Positions 42,101 through 51,368 of a stretch of 64,000 nt of DNA are shown here, in pieces. Positions within the stretch are counted from its first letter, which is position 1; every line of letters begins with the position of its first letter. A program made the translations under genes and the position numbers. The notes beneath the pieces are model-generated. The model made no database searches. It was not told the DNA's origin and saw nothing but the letters and a program-made list of their open reading frames with translations. The stretch comes from Longibaculum muris (lineage in GTDB: Bacteria > Bacillota_I > Bacilli_A > Erysipelotrichales > Coprobacillaceae): contig NZ_SMCQ01000003.1 of the NCBI RefSeq assembly GCF_004343035.1, positions 124,001-188,000 of the forward strand, read 5' to 3'.

Positions 42101-42911
42101 GTTTTGTATCAATTCCATAAACAAGATGTCTTGATGTTTTATAATCTTCTACATCTTTTTCTAAGATTTCTTGAAAAGCTCCTGATTCAATATCTAAATC
42201 TGTGATAATTGTTGCAAATGTTGTATGACGACAATGATCAGACCAATATGTATCTAAAACTTTTAATTCTGTTTCTGTAGGATCTCTTTTTTCTTCATTT
42301 TTATAATAATCTTGAGTCACTTTTAAATCATCAAAGTTCATTGCCATTCCATTATCTTGAATATATTGTTTTAATGCATCATCACTAAAATCAATAAATC
42401 CTTCAATCACCGGAACTGGATCAATATGCACTTGACCATCACTTAAATCATCAACTTTATCTAAAGATGCTAATCTTTGATCAACTGGATTGATTAAATA
42501 TTTTTGAATACGGGCAACATCTTCATCACTTAATTCACCCATTAAAACAATTAATTTTGCACATTTAACTTTGACATTCTTTTCACCAGTTAATAATTGA
42601 AAACATTGTTCACAAGCATCAGCTCTTTGATCATATTGTCCAGGTAAGAACTCAATCGCAAAAACTTTTGCCCCAACACTTGCTGGATAATCTTCAAAAT
42701 AAACATCATCCACCATTGGTTCACTTAAGATAGTTGGAACCCCTTGATTTAAAACATCTTCACTTACACCTTGAACATCATAACGATTCACAATACTCAA
42801 AGATGTAATACTATCAATCTTTAATTGTGTTTTTAAGTCATTAAGCAAATCATTAGCTTCTACTGCATAATCTTTTCTTTTTTCTACATATATACGATAG
42901 ACTTTACTCAT
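39153..42911 (-). CDS. purL: phosphoribosylformylglycinamidine synthase, single-chain
   Basis: A 1252-residue large-type enzyme that converts FGAR, glutamine and ATP to FGAM. The N-terminal PurS-like region leads into two synthetase halves (TYWSDHCRHTTF, FKNETHNHPTEIEPFGGAAT, GGKDSMSGTF). The C-terminal glutamine amidotransferase has the nucleophile Cys in GICNGFQALVKLG and a His in ISHGEGRFVAP. Bacilli usually have separate PurS, PurQ and PurL, so the fused form suits a clostridial or erysipelotrichial lineage. It lies between purD and purB. Confidence 0.95.
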   Translation of the reverse strand: MSKVYRIYVEKRKDYAVEANDLLNDLKTQLKIDSITSLSIVNRYDVQGVSEDVLNQGVPTILSEPMVDDVYFEDYPASVGAKVFAIEFLPGQYDQRADACEQCFQLLTGEKNVKVKCAKLIVLMGELSDEDVARIQKYLINPVDQRLASLDKVDDLSDGQVHIDPVPVIEGFIDFSDDALKQYIQDNGMAMNFDDLKVTQDYYKNEEKRDPTETELKVLDTYWSDHCRHTTFATIITDLDIESGAFQEILEKDVEDYKTSRHLVYGIDTKRPLTLMDLATISMKELRKTGYLDDLEVSEEINACSVELKIHTSEGDEDWLLMFKNETHNHPTEIEPFGGAATCLGGAIRDPLSGRAYVYQSMRITGAGDPRKSLDETMAGKLPQRKICQEAAHGFSSYGNQIGLTTGFVHEIYDDGFVAKRMELGAVVAAAPKDQVKRLEPLKDHIVLLIGGRTGRDGIGGATGSSKKHELKTTTTAGAEVQKGNPVEERKIQRLFRNKAVSEKIIRCNDFGAGGVCVAVGELAPGLDINLDAVLKKYEGLTGTELAISESQERMAIVIDAKDEEMIKQACYDENLEVVRVATVTDNNRLTMRYMGQTIVDIDRAFLDKNGASRYQKIEVKLPDFDNTPFEKEAKPTFKETSKEVLSRLSVCGQKGLVERFDSSIGNGTVLSPFGGKTLRTETEGMAALIPVLGKETTTCSLMSYGYNPEIAKWSPYHGAMYAIVESIAKIVAMGGDYHTIRFSFQEYFEKLLDVPTKWGKPFAALLGAYRVQSEMKLPSIGGKDSMSGTFEDLDVPPTLVSFAITGADVKDVMTPELKAEGHTLVEVMLPKDQFHVYDFDALKAQYDAVMALMRDGKVYSAYTVKDGGVLEAVYKMAFGNAIGVELNSELTLASMIDKNYGNIILEVENDDVVTFENTRIIGHTNNENSVSYQGETLSLDEAYSVYASVLDDVYPTTEKAPTTDMIVKDCQERGLLHASRVYDEVKVVIPVFPGTNCEYDSKHAFEKAGATVQLVLIRNKTEADIKKSVDELEAAIRSAQIVMLPGGFSAGDEPEGSGKFIATVLRNPKLKDAISDLLDNREGLMIGICNGFQALVKLGLLPYGHIKTMDKDDPTLTFNTIGRHLSQMVDTRIASVKSPWLTGVNVGDIHTVPISHGEGRFVAPKEVIEKLFENGQVFTQYVDDKGQPTMESPYNPNGSMMAIEGILSADGRVLGKMAHSERQGENRNKNIYGEMDQKLFEAGVKYFKGGK

Positions 42912-42923
42912 CTTTTCACCTCA

Positions 42924-44180
42924 TTAATTAAGACCAATGTCTTTACGATAATATTTACCTTCAAAATCAATCACTTCTGCCCCTTGATAAACTTTTTCTC
43001 TTGTTTCTTCAAGATTCTTACCAAAAGCACAAATATTTAAAACACGTCCACCACTTGTTACAACTTCGCCTTGAGTATTAAAAGCTGTTCCAGCATGGAA
43101 AACAATGATATCATCATTGACTTTATCTAATCCAGTAATCACTTTTCCTTTTTCATAGCTACCTGGATATCCACCACTTGCTAAAACAAGACAAGCGACA
43201 TGTTCCTCTTTCCATTTTACATTGACTTGATCTAATGTACCAGTAGAAACAGCATACATAATATCAAATAAATCACTATCTAAACGAAGTAAGATAGATT
43301 GGGTTTCAGGATCACCAAAACGCACATTAAATTCTAAGACTTTGGCTTTGTTATTTTCAATCATTAAACCAATGAAAACAACACCACGATAATCCATATG
43401 ATCAGCCTTTAAACCAGCCATAAATGGATCTAAGATATCTTTTTTAAAGATGTCATCCATACCTTCTGGTAAGAAAGGATTTGGTGAAACAGTTCCCATA
43501 CCACCGGTATTAGGACCTTTATTTTCATCATATACTTGCTTATGGTCTTTGGCACTTACCATTGGTACAATTGTTTTTCCATCTGTAAAGCAAAGTAATG
43601 AACATTCAAATCCAGTTAAGAATTCTTCTAACACAACTTTACTTCCAGCCCCATCTAAGGCACCATCAATCATCATTTCTTTTAATGCTGTTTGAGCTTG
43701 TTGATAATTTTCACAAATCACAACACCTTTACCAGCAGCTAAACCATCAGCTTTGACAACAACTGGATAAGAGAATTTTTCTAAAGCAGCAATCGCTTCA
43801 TCATAAGAATTCACTTCTTCATAAGCTGCGGTAGGAATATTGTGTCTTGCCATGAAGTCTTTAGAGAAAGCTTTGCTGCCTTCTAAAGTCGCTGCATGTT
43901 TCGTTGGTCCAAAAACTTTATGTCCATGACTTTCTAATAAATCTGCTAGTCCCATGCATAATGGAACTTCTGGTCCAATGACAGTAAAATCAATACTGTT
44001 ATCTTCAACAAATTTTAAAATTCCTTCTAAATCTTCGACACTGCCTGGATGACAAGTTCCAATTTGTGCAATTCCTGGATTTCCTGGAATGGCATGAATT
44101 TCATCAACCTTAGGACTTTTATTCAAGGCATATGCAATCGCATGTTCACGACCGCCACTACCAATAATTAATACCTTCAT
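42924..44180 (-). CDS. purD: phosphoribosylamine-glycine ligase
   Basis: A 418-residue ATP-grasp enzyme starting MKVLIIGSGGREHAIAYAL at 44180 after GGAGG; the open frame extends 45 codons into purH but that is not credible. Blocks KADGLAAGKGVVIC and GVVFIGLMIENNKAKVLEFN with RFGDPETQ contain the ATP and metal sites. It makes GAR, the second step of purine synthesis. Confidence 0.95.
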   Translation of the reverse strand: MKVLIIGSGGREHAIAYALNKSPKVDEIHAIPGNPGIAQIGTCHPGSVEDLEGILKFVEDNSIDFTVIGPEVPLCMGLADLLESHGHKVFGPTKHAATLEGSKAFSKDFMARHNIPTAAYEEVNSYDEAIAALEKFSYPVVVKADGLAAGKGVVICENYQQAQTALKEMMIDGALDGAGSKVVLEEFLTGFECSLLCFTDGKTIVPMVSAKDHKQVYDENKGPNTGGMGTVSPNPFLPEGMDDIFKKDILDPFMAGLKADHMDYRGVVFIGLMIENNKAKVLEFNVRFGDPETQSILLRLDSDLFDIMYAVSTGTLDQVNVKWKEEHVACLVLASGGYPGSYEKGKVITGLDKVNDDIIVFHAGTAFNTQGEVVTSGGRVLNICAFGKNLEETREKVYQGAEVIDFEGKYYRKDIGLN

Positions 44181-44190
44181 GGTTTCCTCC

Positions 44191-45714
44191 TTAATGTCTA
44201 AAATGTCTATAACCTGTAAAGACCATTGGCACATTGTGTTCATTACATAAATCAATAGAATCTTGATCTCTAATACTTCCACCTGGTTGAACAATTGCTG
44301 TAATACCAGCATCAATTGCTACCTGGGCACAGTCATTGAATGGGAAGAACGCATCACTTGCTAAAACAGCACCTTTGAAATCTTTATCAGGATTATTAGC
44401 AATTGCATTTTCTAAAGCCCATACACGTGAAGTTTGTCCTCCACCAATGGCTAAAGTGACACCATTTTTCACAATACAGATGGCATTTGATTTGACATAT
44501 TTTACAACTTTCATACCAAATTCCATATCTGAGATTTGTTCTTGTGTAGGAGAAGCAGTTGTGACAACTTTCATTTCATCAATCATCTTTGTATTTAACT
44601 CTTGAACTAAGACTTTTCCTTCAAGATATTTAATATCATATTTTGCTTCTCTTGCATCTAAATTCTTTAATTTTAAGATACGTAAGTTTTTCTTTTTCTT
44701 TAAAACTTCTAATGCATCATCATCAAAATCAGGTGCAGCAACAATTTCTAAGAAAATTTTGTGCATTTCTTCAGCTGTTGCTTTATCAATTTTATAGTTC
44801 ACTGCCACAATACCACCAAAGATAGATTGTGGATCAGCTTCATAAGCCTTCATATATGATTCATATCCTGTTTTTCCAATTGCAACTCCACAAGGTGTAG
44901 AATGTTTAATCGCTGCCGTTACAATTTGATCACCAAATTCTCTTACAACTGCAACAGCACCATATAAATCATTAACATTGTTAAATGAAATTTCTTTTCC
45001 ATGTAATTGTTCATAATCTAATAATGATTTTTGAACAAATGGATCTTCATATTTATTAGCAGCTTGTTGAGAGTTTTCACCATAACGTAAATGTTCTACT
45101 TTCTTTAATGAAATATTTAATGTATCTGGGAATTCATCACCAACAACACCAGCAAAATAGCGAGAAATCATAGCATCATAAGCACCAGTTGTGCTAAATG
45201 CTTTATATGCTAAATTCAATCTAAAATCATAATTATCTGTTTTATTTTCAATGGCTTCTAAAACACTTGGATAATCTTTAGGATCAGTCACAATTAAGAC
45301 ATCTTTAAAGTTCTTAGCTGCACTTCTAATCATTGATGGTCCACCAATATCAATATTTTCAATCATATCTTCCATTGGTTTTCCAGCTTTTAAAGCTTTT
45401 TCAAATTCATATAAATTCACACAAACCAAATCAATTGGTTGAATCCCATGTTCTTTAACAGTTGCAACATGTTCAGGTAAATCCCTTCTAAATAATAACC
45501 CACCATGAACTTTAGGATGCAATGTTTTGACACGTCCATCTAAGATTTCAGGAAATCCAGTCACATCATCAATCGCAATAGCTTTGATACCAGCTTCTTG
45601 TAATTTATGTAAAGTTCCTCCTGTTGAAACAATTTCAAAACCTAATTTTACTAATCCTTGGCAAAATTCAACAACACCATCTTTGTTTGTAACACTGACT
45701 AATGCTCTTTTCAT
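44191..45714 (-). CDS. purH: bifunctional AICAR transformylase / IMP cyclohydrolase
   Basis: A 507-residue enzyme. The N-terminal cyclohydrolase has FEIVSTGGTLHKLQ and VKTLHPKVHGGLL. The C-terminal transformylase has AAIKHSTPCGVAIG (Lys-His pair) and SDAFFPFNDCAQVA. It uses 10-formyl-THF, the product of Fhs encoded at the operon's head, and its substrate AICAR (ZMP) is the riboswitch ligand. The start overlaps purN's TGA as ATGA. Confidence 0.95.
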   Translation of the reverse strand: MKRALVSVTNKDGVVEFCQGLVKLGFEIVSTGGTLHKLQEAGIKAIAIDDVTGFPEILDGRVKTLHPKVHGGLLFRRDLPEHVATVKEHGIQPIDLVCVNLYEFEKALKAGKPMEDMIENIDIGGPSMIRSAAKNFKDVLIVTDPKDYPSVLEAIENKTDNYDFRLNLAYKAFSTTGAYDAMISRYFAGVVGDEFPDTLNISLKKVEHLRYGENSQQAANKYEDPFVQKSLLDYEQLHGKEISFNNVNDLYGAVAVVREFGDQIVTAAIKHSTPCGVAIGKTGYESYMKAYEADPQSIFGGIVAVNYKIDKATAEEMHKIFLEIVAAPDFDDDALEVLKKKKNLRILKLKNLDAREAKYDIKYLEGKVLVQELNTKMIDEMKVVTTASPTQEQISDMEFGMKVVKYVKSNAICIVKNGVTLAIGGGQTSRVWALENAIANNPDKDFKGAVLASDAFFPFNDCAQVAIDAGITAIVQPGGSIRDQDSIDLCNEHNVPMVFTGYRHFRH

Positions 45715-46301
45715 AATATTTCGACCCTTTCATTTTCAACTTTTAATTGCCCATTACAGAATAATCTCACTGCTTCTGGTAAAATACGATGTTCAATTGT
45801 TAAAACCATTTGTTGCATTTCTTCAGGCGTTGATGCTTTTGATACATCCATCGCTTCTTGTAAGATAATTGGTCCACCATCAACAACTGGGGAAACAAAA
45901 TGAACAGTTGCTCCAGCTACTTTCACACCACGTTTAAAAGCATGTTCATGAACATGTAATCCATAAAACCCTGGTCCACAGAAAGCTGGAATTAATGATG
46001 GATGAATATTGATAATTCTATTTTCATAAAGTGATACCAATTCATCACTTAAAATAGCAAGATAACCTGCTAAAACAATTAATTCAACGCCTTCTTCTTT
46101 TAAACGTTGAATCAGTAATTTGTCATCTTTAATGCACTCAGCTTTAATGCCTGCATTTTTAGCTCTTTCTAATCCATAAGCTTTTTTTCTATTAGAAACA
46201 ACCAAAACAATCTCACCGTTGATGCTACCAGCTTGGGTAGCATCAATCAGTGATTGCAGGTTTGTTCCTCCACCAGAAACAAAGACTGCGATTTTTAGCA
46301 T
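45711..46301 (-). CDS. purN: phosphoribosylglycinamide formyltransferase
   Basis: A 196-residue folate-dependent GAR transformylase: VFVSGGGTNLQSLIDA at the start, GYLAILSD, then INIHPSLIPAFCGPGFYGLHVHEHA with the catalytic Asn/His and a later GATVHFVSPVVDGGPII. It overlaps purM by 7 bases and purH by 4, so the three are translationally coupled. Confidence 0.95.
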   Translation of the reverse strand: MLKIAVFVSGGGTNLQSLIDATQAGSINGEIVLVVSNRKKAYGLERAKNAGIKAECIKDDKLLIQRLKEEGVELIVLAGYLAILSDELVSLYENRIINIHPSLIPAFCGPGFYGLHVHEHAFKRGVKVAGATVHFVSPVVDGGPIILQEAMDVSKASTPEEMQQMVLTIEHRILPEAVRLFCNGQLKVENERVEIL

Positions 46302-47320
46302 AACTCGACTCCTTTATCTCCTGCTTCAACATGTCCAACTTTATAGCATGTATCTCCAGCTGCTTCAATAGCTGCCATTGTTTTTTCTACGTCAGCTTCA
46401 TCTACAGCAATCACCATACCAAGTCCCATATTGAATGTGTTATACATCATTTCTTCAGCAATATCTCCATTTTTCGCAATTAAATCAAAAATTGCCGGAA
46501 CCTTGTAACTTTCTTTTTGAATAACAGCTTTTACCCCTTCTGGTAACATTCTAGGTACATTTTCATAGAATCCACCACCAGTGATATGGCTACATCCTTT
46601 AATTTTCACACCAGCATTTTTCACATTCTTTAATGCTTTAACATAAATTCTTGTTGGTTCAATTAAAGCTTCACCTAATGTTTTTCCTAATTCATCATAG
46701 TATGTATCTAAAGATTCCTTTGTAATTTCAAAAACTTTTCTTACAAGTGAGAATCCATTACTATGAACCCCACTAGAAGCAATACCAATTAAAGTATCAC
46801 CAGGTTTAATCGTTGAACCATCAATAATATCTTTCTTATCAACAACCCCTACAGCAAATCCTGCTAAATCATAATCATCAACAGGCATTAAACCTGGATG
46901 TTCAGCTGTTTCTCCACCAACTAAAGCACATTCAGATTGTTTACATCCTTCAGCAACACCACTTACGATAGTTGCAATTTTTTCCGGATAATTTTTTCCA
47001 CAAGCAATATAATCTAAGAAGAATAATGGTTCTCCACCAGAACATGCAATATCATTGACACACATAGCTACAGCATCAATTCCAATTGTATCATGTTTAT
47101 CCATAACAAAAGCAAGTTTTACTTTTGTACCACAACCATCAGTTCCAGATAAAAGAACAGGTTCATCCATATTTTTAATTGCACTTAAATCAAAAGCTCC
47201 AGCAAATCCTCCAAGTCCACCTAAGACTTCAGGACGCATTGTTTCTTTGACATGTTTTTTCATCAATTCAACTGATTTGTATCCAGCTTCAATATCGACT
47301 CCAGCTTTTTTGTAATCCAT
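46295..47320 (-). CDS. purM: phosphoribosylformylglycinamidine cyclo-ligase
   Basis: A 341-residue AIR synthetase beginning MDYKKAGVDIEAGYKSVELM. ATP and substrate blocks are LLSGTDGCGTKVKLAF, GIDAVAMCVNDIACSGGEPLF, GGETAEHPGLM and ITGGGFYENVPRML. It closes the imidazole ring. Located between purC and purN. Confidence 0.95.
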   Translation of the reverse strand: MDYKKAGVDIEAGYKSVELMKKHVKETMRPEVLGGLGGFAGAFDLSAIKNMDEPVLLSGTDGCGTKVKLAFVMDKHDTIGIDAVAMCVNDIACSGGEPLFFLDYIACGKNYPEKIATIVSGVAEGCKQSECALVGGETAEHPGLMPVDDYDLAGFAVGVVDKKDIIDGSTIKPGDTLIGIASSGVHSNGFSLVRKVFEITKESLDTYYDELGKTLGEALIEPTRIYVKALKNVKNAGVKIKGCSHITGGGFYENVPRMLPEGVKAVIQKESYKVPAIFDLIAKNGDIAEEMMYNTFNMGLGMVIAVDEADVEKTMAAIEAAGDTCYKVGHVEAGDKGVELC

Positions 47321-47334
47321 TGTTTATCTCCTTC

Positions 47335-48039
47335 TTATTTACTTTGCATACGTGCTAAAACAGCTTTATAAGTTTCAATTAAATCCCCAATATCTTGTCT
47401 GAAAACATCTTTATCATATTTTTGGTTTGTTTCAACATCCCATAAACGACAAGAATCAGGTGAAATTTCATCAGCTAATAAGATTTCTCCATCTGCTGTT
47501 TTACCAAATTCAATTTTAAAATCAACTAATTTTAAATTAAATTTTAAGAAGAATTCTTTTAATAATTCATTAATTTTTAAAGTTGTTTCTTTAATATAAG
47601 CTAATTCTTCACGTGTTGCTAATTTTAATGCAACAGCATGATCATCATTGATTAATGGATCACCATAATCATCATTTTTATAACTCATTTCAAAGATTGG
47701 TTCATCTAAAACAACCCCTTCAGGTGCTCCTAATCTTTTACAGAAAGATCCTGTTGTAATATTTCTAATAATAACTTCTAATGGGAAGATTTCTACTTTT
47801 TTTACTAAGATATCACGATCATTCAATTTTTTAATCATGTGAGTCTTAATTCCAGCTTCTTCTAACATATCAAAGATAATACAAGAAATTGTGTTATTTA
47901 AAACACCTTTTCCTTCAAATTGGTCATGTTTAACACCATTTCCAGCTGTTGCATCATCTTTATAATGAATCATGTATTCATCTGGATTTTCTGTTTCATA
48001 AACTTGTTTTGCTTTTCCTTCGTACAATAATTTAGCCAT
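47335..48039 (-). CDS. purC: SAICAR synthetase
   Basis: A 234-residue enzyme starting MAKLLYEGKAKQVYETENP. Family motifs include KLNDRDILVKKVEIFPLEVI, IRNITTGSF, and LADEISPDSCRLWD, which binds aspartate and metal. It joins CAIR with aspartate. Follows purE with a short spacer. Confidence 0.95.
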   Translation of the reverse strand: MAKLLYEGKAKQVYETENPDEYMIHYKDDATAGNGVKHDQFEGKGVLNNTISCIIFDMLEEAGIKTHMIKKLNDRDILVKKVEIFPLEVIIRNITTGSFCKRLGAPEGVVLDEPIFEMSYKNDDYGDPLINDDHAVALKLATREELAYIKETTLKINELLKEFFLKFNLKLVDFKIEFGKTADGEILLADEISPDSCRLWDVETNQKYDKDVFRQDIGDLIETYKAVLARMQSK

Positions 48040-48056
48040 TTTTCTTTGCCCCTTTT

Positions 48057-48545
48057 TTATTTAAATTTTTCTATCATTTCATCGTTAGCACGCATTGCTT
48101 GTGCTTCCATGTCTTTTCGATAATCTAATAATTTTGCTTTAATATCATCATGTTTAATTGCCATGATTTGTAATGCTAGATAAGCTGCATTTTTACTTCC
48201 ATTAATTGCTACTGTTGCTACAGGAATCCCTGAAGGCATTTGAACAATTGAAAGTAATGCATCCATACCATCTAATGTTGCACCACTTAATGGTACCCCA
48301 ATGACTGGTAAAACTGTTTGTGAAGCAACGACTCCAGGTAATGCTGCTGCCATTCCTGCAGCTGTAATAATGACTTCTGTTCCATCAGTTTCTGTTTCTT
48401 GAATAAATTGACTTAAACCTAAATGAGCACGGTGAGCTGATAAACATCTCACATTCACTTCTACTCCATAACTTTTTAAAATCTCAACAGCTGGTTCTAC
48501 CTTAGATAAATCACTTGTAGAACCCATAATAATAGCAACTTTCAT
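48057..48545 (-). CDS. purE: N5-CAIR mutase, class I PurE
   Basis: A 162-residue protein beginning MKVAIIMGSTSDLSKVEPAV; the class I signature CLSAHRAH and AAGMAAALPGVVA are present. Class I PurE normally needs PurK to make N5-CAIR, but purK is not in this operon. Either purK is elsewhere or the cell relies on bicarbonate chemistry. Confidence 0.92.
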   Translation of the reverse strand: MKVAIIMGSTSDLSKVEPAVEILKSYGVEVNVRCLSAHRAHLGLSQFIQETETDGTEVIITAAGMAAALPGVVASQTVLPVIGVPLSGATLDGMDALLSIVQMPSGIPVATVAINGSKNAAYLALQIMAIKHDDIKAKLLDYRKDMEAQAMRANDEMIEKFK

Positions 48546-48563
48546 TTTTTCATCCTTTCATCT

Positions 48564-50237
48564 CTAGAATAATCCAACAATTTTTCCATCTTCATCAATA
48601 TCCATATTGACTGCCGCAGGAACTTTAGGAAGTCCTGGCATACGCATGATATCACCACTAATAGCCACTAAGAACCCAGCTCCAGTATTTGGAATCAAAT
48701 CATTAATTGTGACTTTGAAACCACTAGGACGACCTAACAAAGTTGGGTCATCAGATAAAGAATATTGCGTTTTAGCAACACAAATTGGTAAGTTTCCTAA
48801 TCCTTGTGCTTCATATTTCTTTATCTTATTTAACACTTTCTTAGTGAAAGTGACATCATCTCCACCATAGATTTCTTTAACAATCGTTCTAATCTTTTCT
48901 TGAATTGGTAAATCAAGATCATAGATTGGCGCAAAATGAGCTTCTTTTGTCTCTAATACATTCAACAATTTTTCCGCCAATTCAATTCCCCCATCAGCAC
49001 CTTTTTCCCAAACTTTACTAATCGCTACATCAACACCTTTTTCTTGACAAATCTTATTAAGTAATTGAAGTTCTGCTTCCGTATCTGTTGGGAAAGCATT
49101 AATAGCTACGACACTTGGTAAATTGTATTTTGCAATATTTTCAATATGCTTTTCAAGGTTTTCAATCCCGGCTCTTAAAGCATCTAAATTTTCTTCACCT
49201 AAATCTTTTTTCGCAACACCACCATGCATCTTTAACGCACGAACTGTTGCTACAATGACAACTGCATCAGGATTCAATCCAGCTTGACGACATTTAATAT
49301 CTAAGAACTTTTCAGCCCCTAAATCAGCCCCAAAACCAGCTTCAGTAATTGCATAATCACCTAACTTCATAGCAAGTGTTGTTGCCATTACAGAGTTACA
49401 TCCATGGGCAATATTGGCAAATGGACCACCATGAACAAAAACCGGTGTATGATCTAAAGTTTGCACTAAATTTGGTTTAATCGCATCCTTTAATAATAAT
49501 GTCACTGCTCCAGTTGCCTTAATATCATCAACAGTCACAGGTTCACCAGCATGATTATAAGCCACAATCATACGTCCAGCACGTTTCTTCAAATCTTCTA
49601 AAGAAGTTGCTAAACATAAAATCGCCATAACTTCACTAGCTACACTGATATCAAATCCATCTTCTCTAGGCACACCATTGACTTTTCCACCAAGACCTAC
49701 AACGATATGTCTTAAAGCACGATCATTTAAATCCACAACACGTTTCCAAACAATTTGTCTGGTATCAATATCTAATGGATTCCCTTGTTGAATAGAGTTA
49801 TCAAGCATTGCTGCAATTAAGTTATTGGCAGTTGTAATCGCATGAATATCTCCAGTAAAATGTAAGTTAATATCTTCCATTGGTACAACTTGAGCATATC
49901 CTCCTCCAGCTGCCCCACCTTTCACACCAAAACAAGGTCCTAAGCTTGGTTCACGCATTGCCACCACTGATTTTTTCCCTAACTTATTTAAAGCTTGAGA
50001 TAAACCAATCATTGTTGTTGTTTTTCCTTCACCAGCAGGTGTTGGATTAATTGCAGTAACCAAAATCAATTTACCATCTTCTTGATTTTTTAATTTATTG
50101 ATGGCTTCTAATGAAATCTTTGCTTTATATTTTCCATAAAGCTCTAAATCATCTTCATCTAATCCTACTTTTTGTGCAATTTCTTTAATCGGTAACATAC
50201 TTGCACTTTGTGCAATTTCTACATCTGTTAACATCAT
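48564..50237 (-). CDS. fhs: formate-tetrahydrofolate ligase
   Basis: About 557 residues from the ATG pair at 50237 behind AAGGGG; the longer open frame covers the riboswitch terminator. The P-loop is [18 protein letters not shown]; other hallmarks are [19 protein letters not shown] and [17 protein letters not shown]. It makes 10-formyl-THF from formate and ATP for PurN and PurH. As first gene it is directly behind the ZTP riboswitch, which responds to 10-formyl-THF shortage. Confidence 0.95.
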   Translation of the reverse strand: MMLTDVEIAQSASMLPIKEIAQKVGLDEDDLELYGKYKAKISLEAINKLKNQEDGKLILVTAINPTPAGEGKTTTMIGLSQALNKLGKKSVVAMREPSLGPCFGVKGGAAGGGYAQVVPMEDINLHFTGDIHAITTANNLIAAMLDNSIQQGNPLDIDTRQIVWKRVVDLNDRALRHIVVGLGGKVNGVPREDGFDISVASEVMAILCLATSLEDLKKRAGRMIVAYNHAGEPVTVDDIKATGAVTLLLKDAIKPNLVQTLDHTPVFVHGGPFANIAHGCNSVMATTLAMKLGDYAITEAGFGADLGAEKFLDIKCRQAGLNPDAVVIVATVRALKMHGGVAKKDLGEENLDALRAGIENLEKHIENIAKYNLPSVVAINAFPTDTEAELQLLNKICQEKGVDVAISKVWEKGADGGIELAEKLLNVLETKEAHFAPIYDLDLPIQEKIRTIVKEIYGGDDVTFTKKVLNKIKKYEAQGLGNLPICVAKTQYSLSDDPTLLGRPSGFKVTINDLIPNTGAGFLVAISGDIMRMPGLPKVPAAVNMDIDEDGKIVGLF

Positions 50238-50343
50238 AACACCCCTTCTTTTTTTATTATTGAAATCAAGGACTTTTCCACTTCTTTTATACCACAAATA
50301 TCGGTTTTTCACCAGTGATATCGTTATCATTTTCCAAAAAACC

Positions 50344-50445
50344 AAAAAAAGAGCCTACTCGTCCAGACTATTGCCCAGACGGTCGACTCTTACCATTATA
50401 CTCCATGTGGTTAATTCCACTTCCGCCAGTTGTATAACTAAGTGA
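50344..50445 (-). ncRNA. ZTP (pfl) riboswitch with terminator
   Basis: The minus strand reads ACTGGCGGAAGTGG, then ACCACATGGAG, and after a linker CGACCGTCTGGGCA. These are the conserved blocks of the ZTP/ZMP (pfl) aptamer, including the 3' pseudoknot element. The last block is also the 5' arm of a terminator: GAGTC and CGTCTGG pair with CTGGACG and GGCTC, followed by TTTTTTT at 50350-50344. ZMP binding should stabilise the aptamer and let transcription reach fhs and the pur genes. This class often controls fhs and purH. Confidence 0.9.
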
Positions 50446-50474
50446 ATAATATCATTTCTCCTATGATTTTTCAA
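50446..50474 (-). promoter_or_regulatory. promoter of the fhs-pur operon
   Basis: TTGAAA (50474-50469), 17-base spacer, TATTAT (50451-50446), ending where the riboswitch begins. Confidence 0.75.
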
Positions 50475-50509
50475 CCACTATTCTACAATTTTTTCGTTTT
50501 TTATCTTAG

Positions 50510-51214
50510 TTAAATTTCTCGCATATAAGATTGAATCGCATCATCAATAATTTCTTTATTCATTGCTGATGTTGGAACACAATCCCCATTATCCATTCCT
50601 AACTCGCCATTTCTGACAACTGAAATATATTCCATGTTTACAAAATAATTAGGATGCATTGGAAAGAAATGATGTTGATTCATCAATTCTTGCTGGATTT
50701 TCTTGAAATTCTCAAAATGTCCTTTAAAACGACGATCCTCTGTGACTACTTCTAAACCATCATTATTAATAACAATATACATAATTTCTGAAGGTAGAAA
50801 ATCATGAGTTTTACCATTATCTAAATGAAATAATATATGATAATGCAATTTCTTATAAATCATCAAAGCTCTTTTAAATTCATAATCAAATAATTTCTCT
50901 TGTGGCTTTAAAACCATCTGGAATCCATAAGCCCTAAATCCTTCATGCATATAACGATAATCCTCACACACATAAATCAATAGACACGCAGGATTCTTTT
51001 CATGAATCATTCTCCCTAGTTCAAAACCATTTCTCCCATTAATGACTCCTCCTAAATAAGCAAGATCAAAATTTTCTTTCTCAATTCGACGAGCAATCCC
51101 CACAGTATCAGTGTAGCTTTCAATAATAATTTCTTCATCACAAGGATAACTGCGAATTGTCTTAACCATATGGTCTACAAATTCTTCACTTTGTTCACAA
51201 ATTAATATCTTCAT
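50510..51214 (-). CDS. LytTR regulator with degenerate receiver domain
   Basis: A 234-residue protein. The C-terminal LytTR domain (about 125-230) is clear (HPNYFVNMEYISVVRNGELG). The N-terminal receiver fold is visible (ILICEQSEEF, then FDLAYLGGVINGRNGFELGR), but glycine replaces the phospho-acceptor aspartate of the usual LD.xMP.xxG block. There is no sensor kinase beside it. It may act without phosphorylation or sense a ligand. It starts after GGGAGG and reads away from a four-gene ABC transporter, its likely target. Confidence 0.85.
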   Translation of the reverse strand: MKILICEQSEEFVDHMVKTIRSYPCDEEIIIESYTDTVGIARRIEKENFDLAYLGGVINGRNGFELGRMIHEKNPACLLIYVCEDYRYMHEGFRAYGFQMVLKPQEKLFDYEFKRALMIYKKLHYHILFHLDNGKTHDFLPSEIMYIVINNDGLEVVTEDRRFKGHFENFKKIQQELMNQHHFFPMHPNYFVNMEYISVVRNGELGMDNGDCVPTSAMNKEIIDDAIQSYMREI

Positions 51215-51268
51215 ATATTACTAGCCTCCCTTATCATCTCTATTTTACTACAAAATCTGACAAAAAAA

Positions 51269-51300
51269 ATGCCACTTTTCGGTCAATATGTGCACTTTTT
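51269..51300 (+). promoter_or_regulatory. 20-bp-spaced direct repeat, probable LytTR site
   Basis: ATGCCACTTTTC (51269-51280) and TGTGCACTTTTT (51289-51300) match at 8 of 12 positions and are exactly 20 bp apart. They lie between the divergent LytTR regulator and the ABC operon. The spacing equals that of the repeats at 17389-17420 near the other LytTR gene. Confidence 0.5.
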
Positions 51301-51368
51301 ACGCTTTTATCTATTTTTCTTTCACTTTTTATGTATTTTATAACCAACAAAATACAAGGAGGTTAGCT

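Noticed and set aside
39153-46301. Many antisense frames of 60-110 codons opposite pur genes
   Set aside because: They are by-products of AT-rich codon use in real genes and lack ribosome binding sites.
50344-50474. Purine (guanine/PreQ1-type) riboswitch before the pur genes
   Set aside because: The conserved blocks are those of the ZTP/pfl class, not of the purine aptamer.
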